NCBI GenBank assembly: GCA_030248135.1
Contig: JASANC010005175.1
Span: 28,484 to 92,483 of the forward strand
Length of the DNA: 64,000 bases
Direction: 5' to 3'
Origin: Theristus sp. LFF4_11
Lineage: Eukaryota; Nematoda; Chromadorea; Monhysterida; Xyalidae
Shown here: positions 25,801 to 37,050 of the stretch, piece after piece
How positions within the stretch are numbered: position 1 is the first letter of the stretch
Layout: each line of letters opens with the position of its first letter
Notes under the pieces: model-generated
Seen by the model: the letters and a program-made list of their open reading frames with translations, nothing else
Told to the model about the DNA's origin: nothing
Database searches by the model: none
Program-made: the position numbers and the translations under genes

Positions 25801-26192
25801 GTGTCAGGTTTCAACAAACATACTGTATTTAGTTCGGGGGTAACCATCCCCGGCCAAGGAGTTGCCTCGCGCATGATTGCAATAATTCTAATATCATGGT
25901 TTTTCTTGAGTCAGCCGCTGACGGGCATCGGAAAACAGAGAACGATTGGACAAACCGTGATAAATCGTCCACGTGTCCGGACAGCAGACGCCGTCGGCGT
26001 CATTGGCGCGGTGCTCATTATGGGCGCTGCGAAACTGCAACCAAACCTGGTGAACCACTGACTTTTGAAGTGCAGAATTTGTTAAACGTTTGGAAAAACA
26101 TCGAATCGAGCAAAATGACATGTTCATACGAACAAAAACGAAGACAGCAGGTACTGTTGTGTGTTCGAACAAAATTCGGCCAACGATAACAT
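22831..26192 (-). CDS. C-type lectin domain protein 2 (5' end uncertain)
   Basis: Minus-strand exons with matching phases: 26026-25956, 25415-25309, 25020-24875, 24588-24466, 23843-23503 and 23003-22831 (TGA). The C-type lectin fold is clear: VCCPDTWTIYHGSCYKF, then CHETGAQLTVISSDDEL, EPYWIGLHARTDA, PPWTWATTDG, LACVAAHVPLASN, HDCAAR and RFICEL. After the domain comes a long Ser/Pro/Ala-rich tail, then a conserved-looking end (LQEQARQFVQSALDSNPG). The calcium-site EPN and WND motifs are not visible, so sugar binding is doubtful. A possible first exon at 26192-26155 (ATG) fits the phase but gives no signal peptide, so the true start is unresolved. It could be a second gene, or the downstream half of a two-lectin-domain protein with the neighbour at 26206-28451; intron positions in the two domains are equivalent, so they arose by duplication. 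Confidence 0.8.
24250..24375 (-). repeat. Dispersed about 130-bp repeat, copy
   Basis: This is a minus-orientation copy of the family described at 15500 (CTTTTATTTTGGTCCCGCG, CGCGGGAATTCAAAATTGGCAAAGG). It lies in an intron of lectin gene 2. A shorter related piece lies at about 23270-23370 in the same gene. Confidence 0.65.
25608..25840. mobile_element. Small MITE with GTACGGTA/TACTGTAT ends
   Basis: The left part (TACGGTATTTTTGCTTGAACCTGTCAC...TTTTTCGCAGAATA) and the right part (GTGTCAGGTTTCAACAAACATACTGTAT) are inverted and similar. Related ends occur near 34215, 55327, 59378 and 63240-63395 and near 63885, so this is a dispersed family. This copy is in the intron of lectin gene 2. It has no coding capacity. 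Confidence 0.55.
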
Positions 26193-26205
26193 GAACAACG
26201 CTCGC

Positions 26206-28451
26206 TTAGTCTCTATTGCTGTTGTTTCTGCGCGAAGCTCCAAACACGAACGCCGCGAGAAATGAAAGAAAAAGAAAACTTTGACGAACCAGTCCACCAG
26301 CCACAGTATCTTCCCGACTGTTGCTGTGCGCTACATCTTCTGTTTCTGCGGTGCTGATCGCCTGAAATAGGAGAAATACACACACAGTGAAGGGGCATAC
26401 ATCACCAACGATCGCGCTCCATCATTTCAGAAACAGAAACAAAAGAGCAAAGAGAGAGAAAGAGAAAAGCCATTCAACGAACGCGCATCTCGTGCGGCGG
26501 CGTCGTGGTCGCGTGCGCGCTGCGATTGCGCTCGCACACGTAGTTCATGTTCAGCGCGCAGTCGTACAGGAACACGTACTCGCGTAGATTCGCGGCCGCC
26601 GGATTGTGGACGGCCGCACACGCGAGCAGGCGCGTCTGACCGTGCCGGGATGACTGCACCAGCCAGCGTCTGCAAGAACGCCACATGCGGCGCTGGTTTT
26701 TTTTTGGTTGGTCGGTTTGATTTTCCGATCGGATTTCCTCATGAAAAAAAACGCCTTTGGTGTGGCCTTTCTTGTGACACCAAAACTAACTTTTTTGTGT
26801 CTTGTAATACCTAAACCTAAAGTTTTCAAGTGTCTATGTCTTGCATAATGATCAACCACGGTTCCAAAACTATGTTTGCGAACTGATCGTGTTCGTTATT
26901 GACCGACACAACGCCATTTATAAGCTCATACGACATGATTTCTAAATGGCATGATAATTTTTGTGAAGCGTCTGTTTTCGTGCGCACAGAAAACTTCGGA
27001 TTCGCTGCGTTTCGCTCGAAAATCAATGAGCTCCAACTAGGGCTCCAACGTCTGGAACAATAGGACTTCTGGTATTCGGCGGGCGGAGCGAAAACAATTA
27101 TCCGAAAATGTCTATCAAAGAGACCGCGCAATAATGAAGAATTCAGCCATGTATGTTTGACCGAATCAATCGAGAGCAAAAAACAAAGTCCAGTGGTCAG
27201 TTAATATTGCAGGCACAGTGAACGCGACGCGATTCCAATAAAGCAATCCTATCAACAAACAAACGCCAGTCACACACAATTGCTCGGTGACAATGCCACC
27301 GTCGGTGTCCCACGCCAATGGTGAATCAAACTCGTCGCCGTCCGCTCGTAGGCCGATCCACGATGAGACGGCCAATTCGGCGTTGTCTCGCAAAAAGTCG
27401 CTCTGAAACCGAACGAGAATACGTCGTTCTCGTGTGCTTCGATAAGGCGGGAACAATGAACAGCCAGTGGTTTTAGAAAATTGAAAAAATTAAAGATACA
27501 CATACAGACCAGAAGAAGAACAACTTGTATGAATAGTATAATCAAGCGTGAAAACTATTTTTTAGTTTTTCTTGATAATAAAGGTGATAACAGGTCTTAA
27601 TTAAGAATGGACTTCAAAATACCACCAATTTTGCTCAAACTGATGACCAAATTGATTATCTCTGGTTTTATGTATAATACGAAGAAGAACCGATTGTTTT
27701 TCCAAAAAAAATTCCGTTGTTTTCCATCCCAACGTCATCTACCCCTGCTCTGGTGGTAATGTACCACTTCTTCTGGCGTTGAAATCACGGCCAGTTGCGC
27801 TTGTTCACTGCGGCACGCCTCGCGGGCGCCCTCAAAGTTGCGTCGCTCCAAGGGACCCCGCGAGAATTTATAGCACGAATCACGGTACACCACCCAGCCG
27901 TTCGGACACGCCACGATCTCCTGGCCTGCAGACGTTTAGTTTTTAGAGTTCAGTGACACGCATGCGAACGTGACAACGCAGCCGCTTCGTGTGAGACAAT
28001 CCTTCTTAGAGGAACCGTTTTGTAAAAGCTCTGTGAAAGTCCAGAAAGTTCTAATGGATCGCTGACCGTCTGATTCATGAGACAACGCATTTCACTTTCC
28101 CCACTATAGTTGTTCTAGGAGGGGGAGGGCCAAAATGTTTTTGAATCTCTCATTTGAGTTTTTTCGGCTCAATTTTTTTGAGCCAGCATCAACCTAAAAA
28201 ATGATTTTCGAAGACAAAAAAATAGGTTCATTTTTGTCTAAAATTTACTATTTTTGCTGGATATTATTGAAAATTTTGCTAATTTTAGGTAACATACGCG
28301 TTTCATGACTTTTTGATTTTGATTTCATTTTTGACCTTCCCCCATTTCGGCAAATACGAAAAAGGCAAATACCTGAAACTGAAAAGTATGGTAGATCAGT
28401 CGCACACGTGCAAACGAACAGCCAAAACGTCCAACTTGTTTTCACACTCAT
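26206..28451 (-). CDS. C-type lectin domain protein 1 with signal peptide and hydrophobic C terminus
   Basis: Minus-strand exons, all phase-consistent: 28451-28373 (ATG, signal-like MSVKTSWTFWLFVCTCA), 27925-27765, 27402-27278, 26669-26483 and 26361-26206 (TAA). About 235 residues. The lectin domain runs from ACPNGWVVYRDSCYKF through REACRSEQAQLAVIST, SSWIGLRADGD, LACAAVHNPAAAN and YDCALNMNYVCE. A short Thr-rich linker leads to a final hydrophobic stretch (SFLFLSFLAAFVFGA) and a few polar residues, suggesting a membrane or GPI anchor. EPN and WND calcium motifs are absent. Its intron positions match those of the downstream lectin unit. The stop lies about 180 bp from that unit's first sure exon, so the pair could also be co-transcribed. 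Confidence 0.8.
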
Positions 28452-29253
28452 TTCAGTCAGAAACTTCACACTCGCTCGTTCCGTTGGTATTCGTTTTCTC
28501 CTGGGGCCAGTTTTGTACACTTAGCAGCAATAGTGCAAAGCGCAGTTGTTCAAGGGGGCAGTCGGTTCGGTACTGGGGTTCGAAAAAAAGTGAAAAATCC
28601 CCAAAAAATTTTCAATAAAATCACAACTGGAGATGTAACGGTCAAAAAAAATTTTATTTTATTTTTTTTAAAGTAAAAAAAGCATTTTTTTAATTTTTTT
28701 ATTAAAAATTTTTGAAATTTTTTCTTTAATGTGCCCTGAAAATGGGTTGCCCTTCTTTTCTAAAAACCGATACACTCGTTGTCGGACATTGCTAAATCGG
28801 ACCTAGTTCTAAATCCTAATCCTAAAGCCTAATTCTAAGCCTAACATAATCCTAACCTAATCCTAACCTAAGCCAAGCCTTTTCAAGAAGAAAGATGTCT
28901 GAACAATTGCGTTTTGAACAAGTTCTTGTTGGGGCCGGAGCGTGTGCACGTGCGCTAGTGGATCATGAGCATGAGCATGCGGATGCGAGGTGCGCGTGCG
29001 TTTTAAAAAAGAAGCTCCAGCCTGAAAATGCCGTTTTTGGCATAATTTTTCGAAAGTTCAACAAAAAATTTTCTTTGACTTTACCTTGTCACTTAGTCTT
29101 CAACGCTGCAGGTGGTATTCTGGATCGATTTATCGACTGTTTCAGCCTTGGCGAGTGATGATCGACTCGCGCATTGAAGTACTTGAGCGTCGCAAAGGCT
29201 AGTTCAACAAATTCCGATGCCGCTAAGGTGAGATAGAAGCAGAGAACTCACAT

Positions 29254-32200
29254 TTATGCATCGTTTTTCAGGATCTCGAAAGGTCGAAATTGCACTGTCT
29301 GCCACTGCAAGCGTAACTTCGTTGGTTGCTCGTTGCTGTTTCTCCTCGTGTCGTCAGCATGATCACTTTTCGAAACGATGATTTGAAGAGTGGGCTCTCG
29401 CCATGTGGCAGATAGCATAGCTGGTTGAACCTGAAAGTAAGTGTCTTGGGGGGGGGCGACCGCTCGAAAACACGTACCATGATTTCGCGATCACGTTGCG
29501 GGCAACTGACAGACGCAAGTTTAACACGTTAGTTTAGCTCAGCACGCAAGTTTTAACATGTGGCCATGTTATCGGGTATCTGAAAAACGGTCGTGTGATG
29601 TGGTATTAACCAACATCTCCGCTCCAATTGTTTAACAATATATCGCACAACTCCATTGTAGACCTATAACATACGCCAATCAACAAAATATCATGTTCAT
29701 CTCATGGCCTACCGACTGAAAAAAACATGTTCTAAGTTGCAAGAAAACGATTTCTGAAACGATATTTCAATTCAGTTAAGTCATTTCAACGCTAAAAATT
29801 GACTCTAGAAGTCATCCAAATCGAAAAACATGGAGTACGTCGGTCAAAATGACCAAATAATGACATTTACCTAAGCACACAAAGAAGTTGAGAAGAAAAT
29901 TTGGTTTGAACTTTCAAAAATTTATGCCATAAATCGAATTTTCAGAGCAAAGTAGATTCAAGATTCAAGATTCAAGATTTTATTTAACGCGCAACACCTT
30001 TAACAAAAACACAATGATAAACAATTAACATAGGGTAATGACAAAATTATTAAAAAAATGAATGAAACAAACAACTATTATATCATTGTTTTGTATCGGG
30101 TGCCGGATGTGGGCAAGAATTGCCCATGTCTTTACCCTAAAACAAGCTGAAGTTGAAAAACATTTGGAGGCACGAACTCTATCCAAAAAAAAACTCAATT
30201 CACACACAAAACGAGAACCGAAAACTGAAGAACCCGAAACAATCAATAAACAAAAAACTTCAATGAGTGGCTTTCTTAAACACAAGATAAAGAACAGCAA
30301 CGACGCCTGTGACGGCTCAACACTATGATGAAAAAACCAAAAAAACCAAAGAAACAAGTCTATGAGCTGTCTCTTCATTCATCATTTTATTTTGTTTGTT
30401 TTTTCTTTTTTTCTTTTTTTGCACATCTTTTTTCTTTCTTTTTTCTCTTTTTTCTTTTTTTTCCTTTTTTAAGAGACGCAGAAACAGACATATCGCAAAC
30501 ACACAAAGGACTCTTAAAACAGTCACACACTAAGACACATACCAAAACACGATCCGAAACGCACTGAACATAAACGAAGCAACCAAAACAAAAAACAAAC
30601 CGAGCCAAGTCAAACGAGAAAAAAAATCTGAACTGAACAGAACACAACAAAACGAACTCAAAAATCAAAAATGAAAAGAAGCAGAGTCGAATTTCTCGCG
30701 AACACAGGAAATGATTCTTGAACCAAGTTACACATCAAAAAGACGAACCAAAGCAACTGAACAACAGCACAACAGTCGAAACAAAACGATGTATAACGAT
30801 AACCATACCTGGCAAAAACATAATCGAAAAACGGTACTAAACAAGACGAAATCAGCAATCAAAAATGAATGAAGAGACGCAGAATTGAAGATATCGCGAA
30901 CACAGACTCTTGAAATTAGCGTTTCATTTCAAAAACACGAATCGAAAATGAGCCGAACGGAAACAAAGCAACTACAACAGAAACGAAACCAACCAAACAT
31001 AGCAAAAACAGAATCGAACCAAAACGGTACGGATCAAAACAAACACAACCAACAAAGGTGAAAAATGAAAAGACGCAGAATCGTACTTATCACGAACACA
31101 CAAACACACAAACACACAAAACACACAAAATGACGCAAAGAAAATGACTATATAAAAAATCCAATTGTTCAATCAAAAAGACGAACCGAACAGAAACTAG
31201 GCAGCCGAAACAGAACAAACTAAACCAAACCAAACAAATGCAAAACCGAAACAAGAACGGCACGGCACGGAACTAAAACGCGAAAACCAAACAAATAAAT
31301 AAACAGACCACATGCCAACGAAGATACAACCGCGCGACAAACCAGCGGTTGTGCGGACTCCCCTAGTCAAGTATTGTAGAGAACTTTTTTTGAAACAAAA
31401 GTCTTAATTTTTTGGTATTCGGATGAACGGAGATAGCTCTTAAACTGGCCAACAGTAGGGGATGAAACCGTGGTATCCTCAAGAGAATTCCACAATGATA
31501 TTACTCTGACACTGAAAAAATGCTTGCGGACAGACGTTGTTGTTGTTGGAACTGTGAGCTTGAGAGTATGTCCCCGAGTGTTAACACCATATCCTGGCTG
31601 GTGAAATACGAAGAAGTCATTTATATTAGGAAAGCCCCTAACCCTAGGTACACCCCCCAGAGCACCCGAGACCTCCGCGTGGGGGGGGGGTGGGGGGGGT
31701 CACGCGACACCCACCCCCCAAAACCTGACACTGGACCATCCACACCCCCCCCCCCCTCGAAATTTGCTAGACACCCCCACCCCCCCTCTAGATGGACCTA
31801 AGTAACAGTGACACCCCCCAAAATTTTTTTCGGACCACCCAAAAATCATGAATTTTTGCTCAAAAATCATGATTTTTTGTCTTTAAAGTCTATAATATAA
31901 GCTAAATATATGATAACTTGACATTCTTCATTGTAATTTCAAAGATTTTGCAGCAAAATTTCGCGTTTTTCTTTCAAAATTTAAGCGAAAAAATCTCATG
32001 GGTGGGGTGGGGGGTGTGCACCCCCCCAGAAATTTTTCTACAATAGTGCACCCCCCATGGCCTACGCCTGGGGGGTGTCACTGTACCATGACTGACACCC
32101 CCCACTGAAAAATTTTCGGCACCCCCCCCCCCACGTGACGACACCCCCCCCCCTCGAAAATTTGCTTTCACCTTCGGTACTGTCCCCAGCCCAAGTGAAA

Positions 32201-34967
32201 ATACACATACCGGCTTGAAATTCGATCAATTCTGATGATGTGTCGCGACGGCAGGACACGAAACGGCAACCAGACAACGTAACGCTTGCAAACGGAGCAG
32301 CTCGGACGCTCAAATTTAGATTGCGAGGCGAATCGTCACCTTATCTGCATCGGAAATGGTAAGCCAACCTTTGGGACGCTCAAAAACTTTATCGCAGATG
32401 TTGTTGAAGCCTGAAATCAGTCAGTACCAGTACCGTGGGCCCAAACAAATTTTCGAAGGGGGGGGGTATGGTGTAGGGTTAGGGGCTTTGAAAAAAAATT
32501 TTTTTTATTTTTTTTTTGTTTTTTTTTAATTTGGATTTTTTTTTCAAACTTAAAAAAAAATTTGAAAAATTTTTCTTCTACTTTGCTCTGAAAATTCGAT
32601 TTATGGCATAATTTTTTGAAAGTTCAAACCAAATTTTCTTCCCAACTTCTTTGTGTGCTTAGGTACATGTCATTATTTGGTCATTTTGACCGACGTACTC
32701 CATGTTTTTCGATTTGGATGACTTCTAGAGTCAATTTTTAGCGTTGAAATGACTTAACTGAATTGAAATATCGTTTCAGAAATCGTTTTCTTGCAACTTA
32801 TGTCAGGTCCACACCTGGCGCCTACTTCTTTCCTCAACTGGAATGCTAAACTATTTTGTTCTTTTACACCACACACACCAGTTACAACAGTTAAACTCTT
32901 CTTTTCACATCCCCCCCATGGGACCGATTTGTATACATACTTAAAAGTGATTTTTTTTGATTTCTGATCAGAGGTTGCTTGCAATGAGTCGTTGTAGGTT
33001 CCTAATCCTAAACCTAATCCTAAGCCAAGCCTTTTTGATAAGGTGAAAATGATCAATTTAGTTTTTGCATTTTTTTCTTTCCTGTGTTAAAGGGCAGGGG
33101 CCACCGCTACTGCACATGCACCTGTTTTAATAATGATGCATTACGGGGTCCCACGTTACCATAGGTTGGACCCCCCCCCTCACTTTTTGGTCGGCACCCC
33201 CCCCCCCACGGCACCATACCCCCCCCCCCTTCGAAAATTTGTTTGGGCCCACGGTACTGCACCCGACGCATAGTTGTTCCAGAGCCGAGGGGTTGGGGGG
33301 GGGGCCGATATAGATAGCTGGAGCAAATTTTCTAGATAGATAGATAGCTGGAAAATTTTGGGGGGGGCCGCGGGGGGGGGCCATGTGACTTTGGGGGGGG
33401 GGCGGTCAAAATTTTGAAATTTGATAGATAGATAGCTAAAACGCTAAAAAGCTATAAAAACAGCAAAATAATGCTAAAAATACGCTAAAAATCAAGTATA
33501 AACGCGTATTTTACTTAAAATCAGCGAAATTTTCAAGAATTACGAGCAAAAATGGTCAATTTTGGTCAAAAATTGACTCATTTTATGTCTTCGAAGACAA
33601 AAATTTTCAGATAGATAGCTGGCTGAGAATTTTTTTTAGATAGATAATAGCTGAGCCGAAACCTGTTTGATAGAGATAGATTCGAAAATTTTTTGGGGGG
33701 GGGGGGCGGCCCCCCCCCAGGCCCCCCCTAGAACAACTATGACCCGACGGTCTCTGGTGCTCTGGGAAGGGGTCCCACTCCCACCCCCCCCCGCCCACGG
33801 TACTGGTCAGTACCGAAGGCGAAAGCAAATTTTCGAGGGGGGGGGTGTCGTCACGTGGGGGGGGGGGGTGCCGAAAATTTTTCAGTGGGGGGTCACAACT
33901 TTGATTTTTGAAATTGTTTTTTCAATTTTTTTTGAAAACAAAATGACGATTGTTTTTTTTTAACAACCCTAGTCTTGTCTTGTCCTGACGACGTCACGCC
34001 CACGCTCACGACATCACCATTCACTCATAAAAAATGCCGGTTTTTGAGCTGGACACCAACGTCAAGAATGTGCCCGGTTCATTCGTCGAGGACACAACAA
34101 AGCTGGTCGCCGACATTCTCGGAAAGCCTGCCTCGGTGAGTTGACTCTCTATCGCGGCGCGGCTGCGATTGTATCGTGTTTGTGTCGTGACGTGTGCACA
34201 GTATGATTGTTTCTTTAAACCTGTCAGCTTTTATAAGCAGAATACAAAACCCGAGAAGGAAAAATGATGAATGGTTCGAGATCGAGACAGGGCCAATCAA
34301 TACTTTTGCTTCGCTCGCCACGTGAAGTGGGGGGAAACGGCAGTATCTCAGCCCCGCTGTATCGTGTGGCTGGAAGTGGAGGCACCGAATTTTTCTGATT
34401 ATTTCTGCTGAACATTTCAACATGCCCGATTTCAATAATCCACAAAAATGCCGCTCTTCTGCTGACTGCGATCACAAGCCGTGTGGTGTGTCTCTCATTC
34501 ATTTCTGTTACGACATTGCAGTACGTGATGGTGATCGTTCGTGTCAACGAGCAAATGGCGATGGCCGGATCGCGAGAGCCGTGCGCGTGCGCCAAGCTCG
34601 GATCGCTGGGCGCCGTCGGCAAGGGCGTCAACAGTAAACACGCCGCTGCCATCACCGCGCATCTGCAGGAGAAACTCGCCGTGCAGCCCGGACGGTAGAG
34701 AAAAGACCAGTGTTTTTGTGGAAGATTTTTTTGTTTATTGTTTGTTGTGTTAGCGCCACCTCTGTTCCAGAAACTCGATGGTGCCAAACTTCGGTTGATT
34801 TGGAGGGGTCAGGTGCAAGTGAATTGACGCGGAGCGTCGCGCGTCCCCGTGAACGAATGCTTCGACACGAAAGAAAACCGCTCCGTTTTTAAGAGCAACC
34901 AGTGATGGGTGCTTCATCTCGATTTCGTAGATGTCCATGGGCAATCGTTTGTTCAGGTGTTGAGGTT
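29254..34967 (-). CDS. Unrecognised minus-strand gene (three exons seen, at least one missing)
   Basis: Exon candidates: 34967 (or ATG 34938) to 34760, 32410-32340 and 29430-29254 (TAA). The last two join in phase (ISDADK|VQPAMLSATW) with good acceptors. The first ends in a phase that does not fit the second, so an exon is missing or the first belongs elsewhere. Readable pieces: DIYEIEMKHPSLVALKNGAV and SIHLHLTPPNQPKFGTIEF; VFERPKGWLTISDADK; KLRLQWQTVQFRPFEI. I do not recognise the family. A faint resemblance of the first and last pieces to the C-terminal part of Mediator subunit 14 is noted only as a hypothesis. The first exon lies inside a MIF intron on the opposite strand. Confidence 0.4.
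29735..29955 (+). repeat. Dispersed repeat, inverted relative to 32580-32800
   Basis: Blocks such as GATTTCTGAAACGATATTTC, GTACGTCGGTCAAAATGACC and TTATGCCATAAATCGAATTT appear here and, reverse-complemented, at 32580-32800. The two copies are about 2.6 kb apart. It is directly followed by three TTCAAGA units and ATTTTATTTAAC (29950-29988). No ORF is seen. Confidence 0.7.
30360..31330. other. Low-complexity region: T-rich block then long A/C-rich block
   Basis: Positions 30385-30475 are almost pure T/C on the plus strand. Then 30480-31330 is A-rich with CAAA, GAAC and CACA motifs and few T. Open frames here are only compositional. No gene is supported between 28452 and 29250 or between 29956 and 31500 on the plus strand. 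Confidence 0.6.
31675..33905. repeat. Nested C/G-run inverted-repeat elements
   Basis: At least two inverted pairs are present. First, CAGTACCGTGGGCCCAAACA with a following G-run at 32425 is matched by the C-run plus TGTTTGGGCCCACGGTACTG ending near 33258. Second, a block near 32100-32185 (CCCACTGAAAAATTTTCGG, C-runs, CACGTGACGACACC, AAATTTGCTTTCACCTTCGGTACTG) is matched in reverse near 33806-33893. C- or G-runs of 8-12 and GATAGATA tracts (33300-33680) fill the rest. The minus-strand exon 32410-32340 sits inside this region. Confidence 0.6.
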
Positions 34968-35373
34968 CTTGTCGGTTAAAAAGTGTCGAAGCATGAAATG
35001 AAATGAAACGTTTGTGTTGTCAATTACCGGCGGGCACTATCCATGGTGAGATGATAAGTCATGTCACCCTCGTAACTTGAAATGGGGGGGGGGGACGCGC
35101 TAGTGGATCATGAGCATGAGCATGCCGATGCCGTGCGCGTGCGCTTTAGTAATGAAGCTTTAGGGGTACGTACCCTTGCTGTCCCGGTGCTGTGCGTCGG
35201 ATAAACAACACAAGGCAGCTTCTTCAGGGTTGGGCTTGTGCGGTTGAAAAATATATGAAGTTCAGTTCAAATCGATCATGAACGAAGGGCCTGTTTTGAT
35301 TTTCAGGGTCTATTGTACGTTTGTGAACATGAGCGCGCACGACGTTGCACTGGGTGGAAACACGTTTGGCTGA
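34034..35373 (+). CDS. mif: Macrophage migration inhibitory factor (MIF) homologue
   Basis: Three phase-consistent exons: 34034-34135, 34522-34694 and 35307-35373 (TGA). They encode 113 residues, close to the usual length of MIF. The start gives MPVFELDTNV, with the proline after Met that is the catalytic base of MIF tautomerases once Met is removed. Further matches: KLVADILGKPASY, then EPCACAKLGSLGAVG (the family's SxEPCAxxxLxSIG block) and the ending RVYCTFVNMSAHDVALGG. The CxxC of vertebrate MIF reads CAC here, so the redox motif differs. In the ending, the family's usual NVGWN is VALGG. Secretion in this family is leaderless, and no signal peptide is seen. A minus-strand exon of the unrecognised neighbour lies in intron 2. 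Confidence 0.9.
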
Positions 35374-37050
35374 TGCCGAAAATGGTGATGAATATGGTGT
35401 TCTTGGTTTGGGAGAAGCTTGATTTTGTAGTTTAGGTTGGCTTAACTGGGTTTGATTTAACTGATATACGACTACGAGTATCATCAATACTGAATTAGGG
35501 TTGTTTTCTTTTTTTTTGTTTTCGCTGTTTCTTCAATTCGGTCAAATAGTATTTTTGACATCGTTGTGTGAAAAAGCCACAAAGTTGCCATTGTTTTTGA
35601 ATTTTATTTTTGTATCCACACTCACACACGTTTGCGTGGAGCAGCCGCATTTTTGCCCAACGATGTCAAGCTTTATGTTTTTTCAAGTTGATAGAAACCA
35701 AAAACTTCCATTCCTATAATGAATTGTTTTTGTGAGTTTCGATTTTTGGTCTTCAAAGCGAAATTGTTTTGTTTTTCTTCGTGGTGTTGCTTGTTCAATT
35801 GTGTGTTCATTCAGTTTGTTTTGTGCCCTTCGTTCCAGTCAGAAATTAGTGATTTTTTTAAATATTGTACCGGCGTTTTCAGTTGTGTTTGTTATGTTTA
35901 ACGCCATGGTAGTCTGACAAAAGTTGTGCAACGCATTAGTTGATCATAGTATTTGTTTTTGTGTGAATACAATAAGAATTACGCAGCAATGATTTTATGA
36001 AGTCGGTTGTTATTGACGTTACCACTGTGTTGATGCTCACAATATTGACCGTGGACAGTGGTTTTAAAGGTTCTAATGATCACCACTGGGAATGAATTGA
36101 GAAAAGCGCATCAACGTCCACATCTCCCACCACCGCACGGCGAGAACAGCTGTTCCGCTGGGAGCGGATTTTCTTGCGGTCTATTTGCTTATAGAGTGAC
36201 TAATTAAGGTGATTGTGTTGAAATGCAATTGTAGACGGTGTATTGAAACGCAATCAATTCTTGATTTGTCAGCCTTATATTTGTGTCATCATTACGATCG
36301 AGCCACGATTAGCCGCAGTTGAACCAGGGCTTTCATCGTGGTAATAGTAAACATTTCTGATGCGCTACGACACACAAAACATGCTGCATAATTTGCGGGA
36401 AGCTTATGATTTTAATTAGGTCCATGAAACTGATTTGCGAGTTGAAAAACTGGACGCGGCAACATTGCATGACCATGATGCGTGTGCCGCATTGAAAACA
36501 CGCGCTGCTTTCAGTTTCACCATAATTTCACCGGAATAAACACGTTACACGTCGTTGAACAGCATATCGCTTGACAAGTTTGCAATTTGCAGTCTTCTTG
36601 CGGTGTTTGCTTACTCAAAACTGCCCACACGGTTTTCGTCCGCTACGGCTTGTTCTCATTCAAAACACGTATCCATCATCTATGCATATGTAGCTATTCC
36701 AAGAACATCATGAGTGCACGTGTATTGTATCGTCCTGGCTGCACCCATTGACTGCGTTTCTTACACTGCAACAAAATCTGCTTGTCTGCTGCAAAACCGG
36801 TTGTCTGCTGCAGAACATCTTGCGCCTCATAGATTATCGCCATTAGCAGAAAATCGGTTTTTGCGTTTGTTTTTGCCGAATCGGTCGAAACCCGTTGCTT
36901 ACCAAGTCTAAAGAACGAATTATTAATACATGTGGTGTTGCTTTTTAACAGTGACGCGCCGCTATTTCCATAACTTTGTAACGCGTGAAAAGATCGTGTA
37001 ACTGAATTTCTGAAAACCAATGTAGCTGTCAATTGGCTCTGTCTGCGAGC
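35374..37050. other. Intergenic, no gene seen
   Basis: AT-rich sequence between MIF and the GPCR. Short open frames at 35501-35917 are T-rich and open in two frames. Nothing here has a supported splice structure or a recognisable motif. The GPCR promoter is presumably in the right part, but I see no clear element. Confidence 0.4.

Noticed and set aside
30325..30668. Phe- or Lys-rich frames near 30.4 kb
   Set aside because: They are products of the poly-T/poly-A composition.
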